A stretch of 64,000 bases of DNA from Sphaerisporangium sp040683095. GTDB taxonomy: Bacteria > Actinomycetota > Actinomycetes > Streptosporangiales > Streptosporangiaceae. The notes below the pieces were generated by a model, which ran no database searches, was not told the origin of the DNA, and saw only the letters and a program-made list of their open reading frames with translations. Shown here in pieces: positions 8,796-17,299 of this stretch; position 1 is the stretch's first letter; each line of letters begins with the position of its first letter. The stretch lies in NCBI RefSeq assembly GCF_040683095.1, contig NZ_JBFBCI010000024.1, positions 1 to 64,000 on the forward strand, written 5' to 3'. The position numbers were made by a program, and so were the translations under genes.

Positions 8796-10562
8796 TCAGC
8801 CGCGGGCGGAAAGGGAGAAGGTGACGACGGCCGCGGCGTGGTCGGAGGGCCAGCCGTTGGCGGCGGTGTCGGGAACGGGACGCGGCCAGCCCGTGTAGAG
8901 GCTGTGGGCCTCGACGACCTTCAGCGGTCCGGCGTACTGGACCTGGTCGATGCGGTCCTGGGGTTCGGCGCCGCCGCCGTCGTGCTCGGGCCGTACGGGC
9001 GACCAGGTGACGCCGGGGTCCTTCACCGGGTTCGAGTTGGCCTCGCGGAAGGCGTCGGTGAGACCGGCACGCTGGAGCGCGTCGGTGACCGGCCAGCGGA
9101 GCTTGCCCACTCCCGCGTGCGCGGAAGCCGTACGGTTCGTCCAGTCCAGGTGGGACGGCGAGGCGAGGCCGGCGGCGAGGATCACGGGGACATCGGAGGC
9201 GAGATCGCTCCGCATCGCGGCCACCAGCGCCTGGACCTGGCTGTAGCGGAGCGTCAGCTTCTCGGCCGCCTCCACCTGCGCGGCCGTCTGCCCGGCCGCC
9301 AGCGCGTACGGCCCGTAGTCGGCCTCGTCGAGCCGGGCCGTCCACAGCCGTACCGTGCGGCGGCCGGGCAACTGTACGGTGGCGGCCGCGGCGGGCAGGT
9401 CGGCGGTGGGGGCGAGGAGGTCGCTCAGCGGGTAGCGGCTGACGATGCCGAGGCCGGAGCCGGTCTGGTGGGTCTGCCAGCCCAGCGCCTCGCCGAGCGC
9501 CGTGGCCGCGGCGTCACCGGTCTCCTGCAGCGCGACGACGTCCAGGCCCTGGGTGAGCACCAGTCGCAGTTGCTTCTCCAGGGATCCGCCGACGTGCGCG
9601 CCGGCGTCCCAGAGGTTCAGAGTCGCGATCTTGATCTGGATTTTGTCCTTGGCCGTCCGTACCGGCACCTGGACGGTGACGGTGTCGGCGCCCACGGCGC
9701 TGTCCTGGACGGAGACCACCAACCGGCCCGGGGTCTTGGGCCGCGAGGCGGGCGCGGTGCCGCTGACGGTGCCGTTCGCGCTCACCGAGAGCCACGGGTC
9801 GCCGGAGACCCGCGTGAAGGCGGGGCCGCCCGCCGCGTTGCCCTCGGGCCTGATCCACAACCCGGCCAGGCGGACGCTGAAGTCCGCGCCGGCGTCCTGC
9901 GGGGCCGTCGTCAGCGCGTCGACCACCGCGTGCGGGCGCGGGATGACGGGCCGCACGGTGAAGCTGAACGGAGTCGTGCGGGCAAGGATGCCGTAGCCGT
10001 CCTTGGCCAGCAGATACGCGGTGTACGGTCCGCCGCTCAGGCCCGAGGTGTCGAGGGTGATGTCGCCGGACGCGGCGGGGGTGTACTGCCACACCAGGGA
10101 GCCGCCGTTGCCCGGCTTGCGGTCGCCGTCGTAGACGCCGATCCAGTTCTTCGGGTGGGGCGTGTCCGTCGTCCAGTGGAAGGTGAGCTTGTCGCCCTCG
10201 TACGGGGACGCCGGAGAGCGCAGCACGATGGAGTCCCCGGTCGGCGGACCGGCGAAGGTGAACGGCGTGCTCTGGGCGAGGATGCCGTAGCCGTCCTTGG
10301 CCAGTAGATAGACGGTGAACGGGCCGCCGCTCAGGCCCGAGGTGTCGAGGGTCGTCCGCCCGGAGGTTCCGGAGACGTACGTCCAGACGAGCGAGGCGCC
10401 GTTGCCCGGCTTGCGGTCGCCGTCGTAGACGCCGATCCAGTTCTTCGGGTCGGGCGCGTCCGTCGTCCAGTCGAAGGTGAGCTTGTCGCCCCGCATGGGG
10501 GCCGTCGGGGAACTGAGCGTGATGGTGCTGCCGGATATCGCGGCGCCTGAGAGGCGTGACAC
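8796..10562 (-). CDS. Endonuclease/exonuclease/phosphatase-fold protein with duplicated N-terminal domain
   Basis: A 588-residue protein. Residues 1-200 hold two copies of a ~95-residue beta-rich unit, each with the core NWIGVYDGDRKPGNG and ending LLAKDGYGILA. A third domain resembles a putative Ig/cadherin module (residues about 215-300). The C-terminal half is an EEP-fold catalytic domain (KIATLNLWDAG, DVVALQETGDAAA, ending NGWPSDHAAAVVTF). EEP members hydrolyse phosphodiesters in nucleic acids or sphingolipids; the neighbouring phospholipase favours a lipid or phosphate-scavenging role (inference). The GTG start at 10562 is the first usable start after an in-frame TAG about 60 bases upstream, and no signal peptide is visible, which is odd for this type of protein. 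Confidence 0.85.
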   Translation of the reverse strand: MSRLSGAAISGSTITLSSPTAPMRGDKLTFDWTTDAPDPKNWIGVYDGDRKPGNGASLVWTYVSGTSGRTTLDTSGLSGGPFTVYLLAKDGYGILAQSTPFTFAGPPTGDSIVLRSPASPYEGDKLTFHWTTDTPHPKNWIGVYDGDRKPGNGGSLVWQYTPAASGDITLDTSGLSGGPYTAYLLAKDGYGILARTTPFSFTVRPVIPRPHAVVDALTTAPQDAGADFSVRLAGLWIRPEGNAAGGPAFTRVSGDPWLSVSANGTVSGTAPASRPKTPGRLVVSVQDSAVGADTVTVQVPVRTAKDKIQIKIATLNLWDAGAHVGGSLEKQLRLVLTQGLDVVALQETGDAAATALGEALGWQTHQTGSGLGIVSRYPLSDLLAPTADLPAAAATVQLPGRRTVRLWTARLDEADYGPYALAAGQTAAQVEAAEKLTLRYSQVQALVAAMRSDLASDVPVILAAGLASPSHLDWTNRTASAHAGVGKLRWPVTDALQRAGLTDAFREANSNPVKDPGVTWSPVRPEHDGGGAEPQDRIDQVQYAGPLKVVEAHSLYTGWPRPVPDTAANGWPSDHAAAVVTFSLSARG

Positions 10563-10924
10563 AGGTACAGGTCCTCTCCGCCCGGGCGTCGCGCCGACGG
10601 CACCCAGGTGAGCGAAGTCGTTTTTCTAACCGACCCAGTAAGCAGGCCTCCGGAGACACCCCGATGAACGACAGGTTGCGGATGCCCGGTACCTGGCGGA
10701 AATCGGGGATTCGTCCGGAATGGCGCTTTGTGGGCGAGTTGCGGGGCGACGGCGTCCGAACCGCACCGTTCGGCCAGCGCCGTACGCAGCGCGTCAGTGG
10801 CTTCGACCGCTGTGACCATCACACGGTTGTGCTCGGGGTCGCGTCTTCAGGGGCGGTGGCACGGCGCTGGGGTCGCCCGTGCCCTCATCCGGGAGCGCCG
10901 CGACCGGCGCCGCCGACGGAGCGT
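10563..10924. other. Intergenic region without a recognisable gene
   Basis: This 362-base stretch lies upstream of the nuclease/phosphatase gene and downstream of the small DivIVA-motif gene, both on the minus strand. The open frames crossing it have no plausible composition, ribosome site or family similarity. It probably carries the promoter of the phospholipase operon. The N-terminal signal expected for the 8796-10562 product is not present here in any frame that I could read. Confidence 0.5.
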
Positions 10925-11134
10925 CTATTCTTCCGATCTCTCTTCGAGGCTCTTGACCACGTCGGCGAGGGCGGCATGCACCTGATGCCGGTCATAGCCG
11001 CGCATCACGACATCGAACTCGGCCTGACGTACCTCGTCAGAGGTGATCTCGTTCGCCTCGACCCTCGCCCAGAGCGCATCCACGTGCCGGGGGCTGTAAC
11101 CCCGGATCACCACATCGAAAGGCCTGCTTCCCAT
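10925..11134 (-). CDS. Small DivIVA-motif protein
   Basis: A 69-residue protein consisting of two tandem copies of the motif that marks short DivIVA-like proteins in actinobacteria: FDVVIRGYSPRHVDALWARV near the N-terminus and FDVVMRGYDRHQVHAALADV in the second half. DivIVA N-terminal segments bind curved membranes and recruit cell-wall or polar proteins. Here there is no long coiled coil, so it may be an accessory adaptor rather than a scaffold (inference). It starts at ATG 11134 and lies 124 bases beyond the stop of the ABC exporter gene on the same strand. Confidence 0.75.
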   Translation of the reverse strand: MGSRPFDVVIRGYSPRHVDALWARVEANEITSDEVRQAEFDVVMRGYDRHQVHAALADVVKSLEERSEE

Positions 11135-11258
11135 CCCGCTCGAAGCCCTTCTGGCCGTGGCTGATACACCTGAGGGAACACGGATGTCGTGTCCTCCGGG
11201 ACCGGTATCCGGCGGTGCCGATTCTACGAGAACGCCGGCCCGCGAACCGGTCCCCGGA

Positions 11259-13082
11259 TCAGCGGGGGACGGCGTCGGAGGTGTCCTCTTCGATCAGGAA
11301 GCCGCCGGACTGGTGGTGCCACAGGCGGGCGTACGGCCCCTGGTTCCGCAGGAGTTCGCGGTGACTGCCCTGTTCCACGATGCGGCCCTGGTCGAGCACG
11401 ATCAGGCGGTCCATGCGGACGACGGTGCTCAGCCGGTGCGCGACCACGAGGGCGGTACGGTCACGCATCAGGGTCCACAGGGCTTCTTGGACGAGGATCT
11501 CGCTTTCGGAGTCCAGCGCGCTCGTGGCCTCGTCCAGCAGGAGGATCGGCGCGTCGCGCAGGACGGCGCGGGCCAGGGCGACGCGCTGGCGCTGGCCGCC
11601 GGAGAGTTTGACACCGCGCTCCCCGACCAGTGTGTCGAAGCCGTCCGGCAGGGCTTCGGCGAACTCTGTGACGTGCGCCGCCCGCGCGGCCTGGTAGATC
11701 TCGGCGTCGGTGGCGCCAGGCCGGGCGAAGGCGATGTTGTCGCGCAACGACCGGTGGAACATGGCGGGCTCCTGGGGGACGTACGCGATCAGGCTGCGCA
11801 GGTCGGCCTGGCGGAGCCGGGTGATGTCCTGGCCGCCGATCAGGATGCGGCCGCCCTCGATGTCCATGAGGCGGAGCAGCAGCCGGGTGAGGGTGGTCTT
11901 GCCGCCGCCGGAGCGGCCCACGAGGCCGATCTTGGTACCGGTGGGGATGGACAGGTCCAGGCCGTCGAACAGGCGCGGGTTGCCGGCGTGAGCGAACGCC
12001 ACCCGCTCGAACCGGACGCTCGCGTCGGCCGGGCGCAGCGGCTGCGGGTTCTCCGGGTCGACGACACCCGGCGGCGTGAGGAGAAGTTCGGTGAACTGGG
12101 CGGCCTCGGTGAGCACGCTCTCCATGCGACGGTAGATCTGGTTGAACTCGAACATGATGTTGATCGTGTTCGTGTAGTAGGTGAACGTCACCACGATCGC
12201 CTCCACGCCGAGGCCGCCGTGCAGGGCGACGGCGAGGAGCAGGCCGATGCTGCTGGTGAGGACCGACAGTGGTGCCACGACGGTGTCCACCCGGAGGTTG
12301 CCGTAGTCCCAGGAACGAAGCGTCAGCCTGCGCTGTTCGGCGATCCGGGCTCGGTGCTCCGCCTCCTCGCGGTCCTCCGCGGCGAACGCGCGGACCGTGT
12401 CCATGTTGGCCAGCACGTCGGCGACGTGCCCGGACACCCGTACCCTCGCAGCCTCACGCTGGTCCACCAGCCTCTGCCGGCGGCGGATGAGCGGGGCGAC
12501 GAGGAGGCCGGTGACGATGATGAGGCCAACGAGCACCAAGACCAGCAGGGGGTGGTACCGCCACAGCACGACCGAGGCGAACCCCAGCGGCACCACCTTG
12601 GCGATGATCGAGAACGTGAGCGTGTCGGTGAAGGACTCGAACCCGCCGGAGAAACTCAGCACCCGTTTGGTGAGCGAGCCGGCGAAGTTGTCGTGGAAGA
12701 ACGCGGCGTCCTTGGCCAGCAGTTCCCCCATGCCCGTCGCGGCGAGGTGCTCGATGCCCCGGGCCTCCGTACGGTTCACGAAGTGCAGGCCCAGCCGCCA
12801 CAGCGCCTCGCCCGTGAGCAGGAGCGCGCCGAAGCCGAGCACGTACGGCATGAGCGCGGCGACGCTGCCGTCCCCGCCGCCGGACAGGTGCCCCACGATC
12901 CCGCCCACCGCCAGCGGTGCCAGGTAGAACAGGCAGATGTTGCCCAGCGCCGGTGAGATCAGCGCGGGCAGCGCGAACCGCCACTGATTCCGCAACTCCC
13001 CGTTGTAGTGCCGCAGCGCCAGCAGAACGGCCGACTTTCGCGCGGATGGTTCAACTTCGGGGGATTCGAGTAATCCGAGCAC
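11259..13082 (-). CDS. ABC exporter, fused permease and ATPase
   Basis: A half-transporter of about 607 residues. The N-terminal ~320 residues form a six-helix ABC exporter membrane domain (ALPALISPALGNICLFYLAP, then LLVLVLVGLIIVTGLLVAP). The ATPase domain contains Walker A (GLVGRSGGGKTTL), Q-loop (YVPQEP), signature LSGGQRQRVALARAV, Walker B ILLLDEATSALD and the H-loop (VVAHRLSTV). The substrate is unknown; family members export lipids, peptides or drugs as homo- or heterodimers. The GTG at 13082 is preferred because GGCGGAG lies a few bases upstream; the frame extends to a start at 13154. It diverges from the secreted-protein gene at 13534, with three ATACGGA heptamers between them. Confidence 0.93.
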   Translation of the reverse strand: MLGLLESPEVEPSARKSAVLLALRHYNGELRNQWRFALPALISPALGNICLFYLAPLAVGGIVGHLSGGGDGSVAALMPYVLGFGALLLTGEALWRLGLHFVNRTEARGIEHLAATGMGELLAKDAAFFHDNFAGSLTKRVLSFSGGFESFTDTLTFSIIAKVVPLGFASVVLWRYHPLLVLVLVGLIIVTGLLVAPLIRRRQRLVDQREAARVRVSGHVADVLANMDTVRAFAAEDREEAEHRARIAEQRRLTLRSWDYGNLRVDTVVAPLSVLTSSIGLLLAVALHGGLGVEAIVVTFTYYTNTINIMFEFNQIYRRMESVLTEAAQFTELLLTPPGVVDPENPQPLRPADASVRFERVAFAHAGNPRLFDGLDLSIPTGTKIGLVGRSGGGKTTLTRLLLRLMDIEGGRILIGGQDITRLRQADLRSLIAYVPQEPAMFHRSLRDNIAFARPGATDAEIYQAARAAHVTEFAEALPDGFDTLVGERGVKLSGGQRQRVALARAVLRDAPILLLDEATSALDSESEILVQEALWTLMRDRTALVVAHRLSTVVRMDRLIVLDQGRIVEQGSHRELLRNQGPYARLWHHQSGGFLIEEDTSDAVPR

Positions 13083-13533
13083 AGCCACTCCGCCTCTCTG
13101 AATACTCACAGCCAAGGCCATGTTGACGCAGAGTGGCCGGTGGGAGCCAACCATTTTCGCCGGCCCGGCGAACGTCGCCCGGAGGCGGCCGCTCCACCGG
13201 CGGGGCCTGCTCGCCGAGGAGCGAGGTCCGCGCGGCGTTCAACGAGGCCAGAGCCCCCGGGGTGGCGGCTCGCCGAGGCTGTTTTCCGTATAAATACGGA
13301 TGTCGATACGGATATTCAGAAATCGACCCGGCACTTAACGTCACGAACAAGGCGGTCGACGGGGGCCCGGAACCGAGTAAGGAGCGTCGTGAAGAAACCC
13401 CGACGTCAACGGACCTCGGGGCGGGAAGCGGGAACAGGCCGTCCGGGAACGATGACCGGTCCCGGACACGGCCCGAACATTCGGCGGGAAAGAGGCGTCC
13501 AACCTGACATCAGCCGATCGATGGGGGGGCGAA
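13083..13533. other. Divergent intergenic promoter region
   Basis: About 450 bases between the ABC exporter and the secreted-protein gene hold no convincing coding sequence. The centre (13281-13325) is markedly A+T-rich compared with its surroundings and includes the ATACGGA repeats listed separately. It probably contains both divergent promoters. Confidence 0.5.
13285..13312. promoter_or_regulatory. Putative operator: three ATACGGA heptamers
   Basis: An inverted pair TCCGTAT-AA-ATACGGA at 13285-13300 is followed by a third direct copy ATACGGA at 13306-13312, 12 bases on from the second. Spacing close to one helical turn suggests cooperative binding by a dimeric regulator. It lies about 200 bases from each divergent gene. 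The cognate protein is not identifiable. Confidence 0.45.
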
Positions 13534-14178
13534 ATGCGCAGAGCGCTGATGCTGGTGGCGGGTGTGGCCGCGGTGATCGGACTTACGGGAGGCGAGGCCA
13601 TGGGGGCGGCCGGCACCGTCGCGAGGCCCGGGGCGGTGGCCGGGGGCGTCCTGCCCAAGGGATTTCTGCTGTACGAGGCCGAGGCGGCGGGCCCGTCCAA
13701 GCCATGGGAGACGTGGCACGTCAGCGACCGCGTGGGCCAGCGCCTGGACGTGAACCCCTGTGGCGACGACCCGGCCCCGAAGGGCCGCGCCGCGGCCCGC
13801 GGCATCACCCACACCGTCGAGAACGATTACACGACCGAGCAGGTGATCATCTACCGTGACAGGTCAGCCGCGCGCAAGGCCATGAGTTCGCTGCGCGCCG
13901 ACCTCGAGCGGTGCGCGACCCACAAGGGAACCGGGCACGACGGCTACTCCTACAAGTGGAAGAAGACCGCCATCGGCGACGACGCCCTGCGCGTCGGCGG
14001 CTTCTTCTTCGAGTCCCGCGTGCGCTATGTCGTCGTCAGGAAGGGGCGGGCGCTCGCCCTCTACTCGGGGACGGGCATGGTGACCTCGCGCCTCCTGCCC
14101 TCCCACTTCCGCCCGCTGGTGAAGGACGCCCGCACGATGGCCGGAAAGCTCTGCCGGCTCCGCCACGTCTGCGACTAG
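13534..14178 (+). CDS. Secreted protein of unknown function
   Basis: A 214-residue protein with a Sec signal peptide (MRRALMLVAGVAAVIGLTGG, cleavage near AMGAAG). The mature part has four cysteines, at CGDD, ERCATHKG and the C-terminal CRLRHVCD, which suggests two disulfides. The pattern of alternating strands and helices (EQVIIYRDRSAARKAMSSLR, then ALRVGGFFFESRVRYVVVRK) recalls the extracellular sensor domain of PknH and related lipoproteins, but this is only a resemblance. It is monocistronic, divergent from the ABC exporter and convergent with the desulfurase-like gene. Confidence 0.75.
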   Translation: MRRALMLVAGVAAVIGLTGGEAMGAAGTVARPGAVAGGVLPKGFLLYEAEAAGPSKPWETWHVSDRVGQRLDVNPCGDDPAPKGRAAARGITHTVENDYTTEQVIIYRDRSAARKAMSSLRADLERCATHKGTGHDGYSYKWKKTAIGDDALRVGGFFFESRVRYVVVRKGRALALYSGTGMVTSRLLPSHFRPLVKDARTMAGKLCRLRHVCD

Positions 14179-14261
14179 GCGGACATGCCCGTGCCGGCGT
14201 GCCCGGGTCCGGCGGGGTTTCGCTCTCTCGGGACTATGGCCCGGCGGCGGTGCGGGCGGGT

Positions 14262-15467
14262 TCAGGAAGTGAGCTCGTCCAGGGCCTTGAGCAGGCGGTC
14301 GACGTCGGACTCGTCCGTGTACGGGGCGATTCCCGCGCGGACGGCTCCGGCGTCGCCGAGGCCGAGCCACCGGCTGCACTCCAGGGCGTAGAAGCTGCCG
14401 GCCGGTGCGTTGACCCCGCGCGCGGCGAGGAACTCGCAGATCTCGGCGGAGTCCACGCCCTCGACCGAGAACAGCGCGGTGGGCGTGCGCCCGCGCCCGG
14501 GCGAGCCGTACCGCCGCACGCCGGGAATACGGGCCAGCCCACCGTCGAGCCGTTCCAGCATGGCCTGCTCGTGCCGCTCCAGCGCGTCCATGGAGCGGAC
14601 CAGGCGCTCGCGGCGGCTCCCGTCGCCGGGTACCAGGCCGGCCAGGAAGTCGACCGCCGCCGTCGTCCCGGCGAGCAGTTCGTACGGCAGCGTGCCCAGC
14701 TCGAAGCGCTCGGGCACGGCGTCGGTCGCCGGCAGCAGTTTGTCGGGGTGGACGCGCTCCAGCAGGCCAGGGTCGGCGGCGAGCACGCCGAGGTGCGGGC
14801 CGAGGAACTTGTACGGCGAGCACGCGAAGAAGTCGGCGCCCAGCGCTCCGACGTCGACCAGGCTGTGCGGGGTCAGATGCACCCCGTCCACGAACAGCAG
14901 GGCTCCGGCGGCGTGCACGCGCTCGGCGATCGCCGGGACGTCCGGCCGGGTTCCCAGCAGGTTGGAGGCGCCGGTGACGGCGACGAGCCTGGTGCGGTCG
15001 CCCAGCAGCCCGGCGACCGCCTCGACGTGCAGCTCGCCGCTCTCGCGGTCGAAGTCCGCCCAGCGCACGGTGGCCCCGCGCGCCTCGGCGGCGTGCACCC
15101 ACGGCCGGATGTTGGCGTCGTGGTCGAGCCGGGTGACCACGACCTCGTCGCCGGGACCCCATTCCTTGGCGAGGGCGCGGGCCAGGTCGTAGGTCAGCTG
15201 CGTCATGCTGCGGCCGAAGACGATGCCGGCGGGGGTGCCGGCGAGGAGGTCGGCCATCGCCGTGCGCGCCGCGATGACGATCTCGTCGGCGCGGCGCTCG
15301 GCGGCGGTGCGCGATCCCCGGTTGGCGACGGCGGACCTGAGCGTGGCGGCCACGGCGTCCGCGACGGCGTCGGGCACCTGGGAGCCGCCCGGTCCGTCGA
15401 AGTGCGCCGCGCCTTCCTCCAGCGCGGGGAACCGCGTCCGTACCTTCGCCACGTCGTACGTCGTCAC
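14262..15467 (-). CDS. Cysteine desulfurase-like class V aminotransferase
   Basis: A 401-residue PLP enzyme of the cysteine desulfurase-like subfamily. Key blocks are AHFDGPGGSQVP at the N-terminus, GIVFGRSMTQLTYDLARAL, DHDANIRPWV, the PLP aspartate in LLFVDGVHLTPH, and the Schiff-base lysine in FFACSPYKFLGPH. It lacks the active-site cysteine loop typical of IscS, so desulfurase activity is not assured and another PLP-dependent lyase or transferase role is possible. The GTG at 15467 is preceded by a strong GGGAGG site and is favoured over the upstream start at 15503. No neighbouring sulfur-metabolism genes are visible. Confidence 0.88.
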   Translation of the reverse strand: MTTYDVAKVRTRFPALEEGAAHFDGPGGSQVPDAVADAVAATLRSAVANRGSRTAAERRADEIVIAARTAMADLLAGTPAGIVFGRSMTQLTYDLARALAKEWGPGDEVVVTRLDHDANIRPWVHAAEARGATVRWADFDRESGELHVEAVAGLLGDRTRLVAVTGASNLLGTRPDVPAIAERVHAAGALLFVDGVHLTPHSLVDVGALGADFFACSPYKFLGPHLGVLAADPGLLERVHPDKLLPATDAVPERFELGTLPYELLAGTTAAVDFLAGLVPGDGSRRERLVRSMDALERHEQAMLERLDGGLARIPGVRRYGSPGRGRTPTALFSVEGVDSAEICEFLAARGVNAPAGSFYALECSRWLGLGDAGAVRAGIAPYTDESDVDRLLKALDELTS

Positions 15468-15702
15468 AAGACCTCCCGGACCACCACGCACACCCGACGG
15501 CACGACGATATGCCCCTGAACGGCGTCCAGCCATACGACACCGTGGTGCGCGGGATCGCGACCAGGGCGACGACGACGGTGCGGGCGCCGAGGCCCGCCG
15601 TCGATACGACGCCCGCGGCCTACCGGCGGTCGTTCCGCTGAGGCGACCGGACCCCCGTCACGGTCGCCGCCATCCGGACCGCCGCCCGGGCCGCCGAACG
15701 CG

Positions 15703-15733
15703 TGGCCTGGACCGGGAGATCCGGTCCAGGCCA
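15703..15733 (-). terminator. Terminator after the anti-sigma-like gene
   Basis: A perfect 13-bp inverted repeat, TGGCCTGGACCGG at 15703-15715 and CCGGTCCAGGCCA at 15721-15733, with a 5-base loop. It sits 24 bases beyond the stop of the membrane protein gene and has no T tract. Confidence 0.7.
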
Positions 15734-15757
15734 GGTCGATTGGTGCCGGACGCCCGG

Positions 15758-16612
15758 TCAGGGCTTTCCGGTGGGCTTGTCAGTGGGCCTGTCGGTCGGC
15801 TCTCCGGTGGGCTTGGGCTTGTCGGCCGGTTTGTCGGCCGGGGGCTGCTGGACCTCGTCGGCGGGCGGGGCCGTGACCGTCACCGGGATCCCGAAGTCGC
15901 TGAAGTCCATGACGTCCCGCTGGCCGTTGTCAGCGAAGGTGATGTCCAGGCGCCGGACCCGCCCCTGGTCGTCCACGTCCACAGAACCAGTGGCCGGGCT
16001 GGACGTGCTCTGCTCCTTGCCGGAGCCGGGCCCCTCGGACTTCAGCGAGAACGTGAACCGCTTCCCCGCCCAGCCGGGGCCGGAGGCCGGGCCGCTCTCC
16101 CGCACGTCGGTGGCCGAGCGGAGTTGCCGCAGGGCGGCCTGAGGGTCCTGGGGAGCGAGCTTGACCAGGGCGGTGGCCGGCGGCACGTCCTTCCTCTCCG
16201 ACTCGCCGCGCGGGTAGACCGTCCACTTCGCCGCGCCCGGCTCCCGTACGTACATCAGGTCGCCGACGAAGCGGGTGTCGGTCGTGCCTCCGCTCCCCGT
16301 GAGCTCGCCCACGTGCCGGACGGGATCGATGGCGCCATCGGCCTTCTTGATGCCGGCGTCGACGTGGATGCGGTAGCTCTCACTGCCGGTGTTCTCGACC
16401 GCGGTGGCCACCTGGGCCTGCGCCGAGGGCTGGTTCCCGGGCAGCAGCAGCACGGTCGCCCCCACCGTGGCGGCGACACCGCCCGCGGCGAGCATCGGCA
16501 CCAGGGACCGGACCCGGCTGGGCTTTCGCGCGACCGCCGTCATCAGATCGATGCCCGCGGGCCGATCCGCGGTGGCCTTGATGAGCAGTGTGCGCAGTTC
16601 TTCCTCGTTCAT
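15758..16612 (-). CDS. Membrane-anchored putative anti-sigma/lipoprotein-carrier-like protein
   Basis: A 284-residue protein with a cytoplasmic N-terminus (MNEEELRTLLIKATADRPAG), one transmembrane segment near residues 37-56 (MLAAGGVAATVGATVLLL) and an extracytoplasmic domain. It ends in a Pro/Lys/Asp-rich tail of PADKP and PTDKP repeats. The layout and position, 23 bases after a SigE-family sigma gene on the same strand, match actinobacterial membrane proteins annotated as sigma-associated (the CU044_5270-like type). AGAGGAG before the ATG at 16612 supports this start. Anti-sigma function is inferred from context, and no zinc-binding HxxxCxxC motif is present. Confidence 0.7.
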   Translation of the reverse strand: MNEEELRTLLIKATADRPAGIDLMTAVARKPSRVRSLVPMLAAGGVAATVGATVLLLPGNQPSAQAQVATAVENTGSESYRIHVDAGIKKADGAIDPVRHVGELTGSGGTTDTRFVGDLMYVREPGAAKWTVYPRGESERKDVPPATALVKLAPQDPQAALRQLRSATDVRESGPASGPGWAGKRFTFSLKSEGPGSGKEQSTSSPATGSVDVDDQGRVRRLDITFADNGQRDVMDFSDFGIPVTVTAPPADEVQQPPADKPADKPKPTGEPTDRPTDKPTGKP

Positions 16613-16635
16613 GGACGGCTCCTCTTGTAGGTGTC

Positions 16636-17153
16636 TCACCGGATGCCACTCCCTTGGCGCTCGGTTCGGTTGACCACCGTTTCGGGTGAGATCAGCCGCC
16701 GCATCGCCTGCAGACCGCGGTGCGTGTGGGATTTGACCGTCCCCGGCGAGCAGCCCATCAGATCGGCGACCTCCGCTTCGGGCAGGTCGGCGAAGAAACG
16801 CAGCACCAGGGCCGTGCGCTGCCTGGCGGGCAGCTTCCCCAGCGCGTTGCGAACGTCCTCGGCCACGGCCCGCGCGTCCGCCACGTCACCGGGACCAGTT
16901 CGGGCATTTCAGCGCGCGGGATCTCACGGCGCCACCGGGCGCGCCACCAGGATCGGTGGGTGTTGACCAGAATGCGGCGCAGGTAGGCGTCCGGCTCGCT
17001 GCTGGTGTCCAGCCGATGCCACACCTTGTACAGCTTGCCGAGGCAGGACTGCATCAGATCCTCGGCCGCGTGCCAATCCCCGGTGAGCAGGACCGCCGTT
17101 CTCAGATGATGTTCTCCCCGGTGCCGCACGAATTCCGCGAAGTCCGCGTCCAC
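16636..17153 (-). pseudogene. SigE-family ECF sigma factor, apparently frameshifted
   Basis: Two overlapping minus-strand frames together make one SigE-family sigma factor of the normal ~170 residues. The 5' part, from GTG 17153 after an AGGAG site, encodes region 2 (FAEFVRHRGEHHLRTAVLLT, then HAAEDLMQSCLGKLYKVWHR) and reaches REIPRAEMPELVPV. The expected continuation (VADARAVAEDVRNALGKLPA, then region 4 with GCSPGTVKSHTHRGLQAMRR) lies in another frame from about 16885. One missing base near 16883-16892 would explain it. Alternatives are a sequencing error, ribosomal slippage, or a split sigma factor whose second part starts at GTG 16884. The intact putative anti-sigma gene follows. Confidence 0.7.
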
Positions 17154-17299
17154 CCGGTCTCCTCTCGTCGGTGACAGCCACCCCCTGACACTCCCTAGGG
17201 CCCACCCCAGGTTGACCGGAAGCACGCGGAATCTCCGTAAAGGCCCGCTGACCGGGCCGCCGGAGCGCATTGTCGGTGGCCGTTGCGAGGATCGTCGCC

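Noticed and set aside
6674..8824. A 716-codon plus-strand frame opposite the phospholipase C gene
   Set aside because: It is the complement of a well-identified Tat-exported enzyme and has a Val/Gly/Arg-rich random composition.
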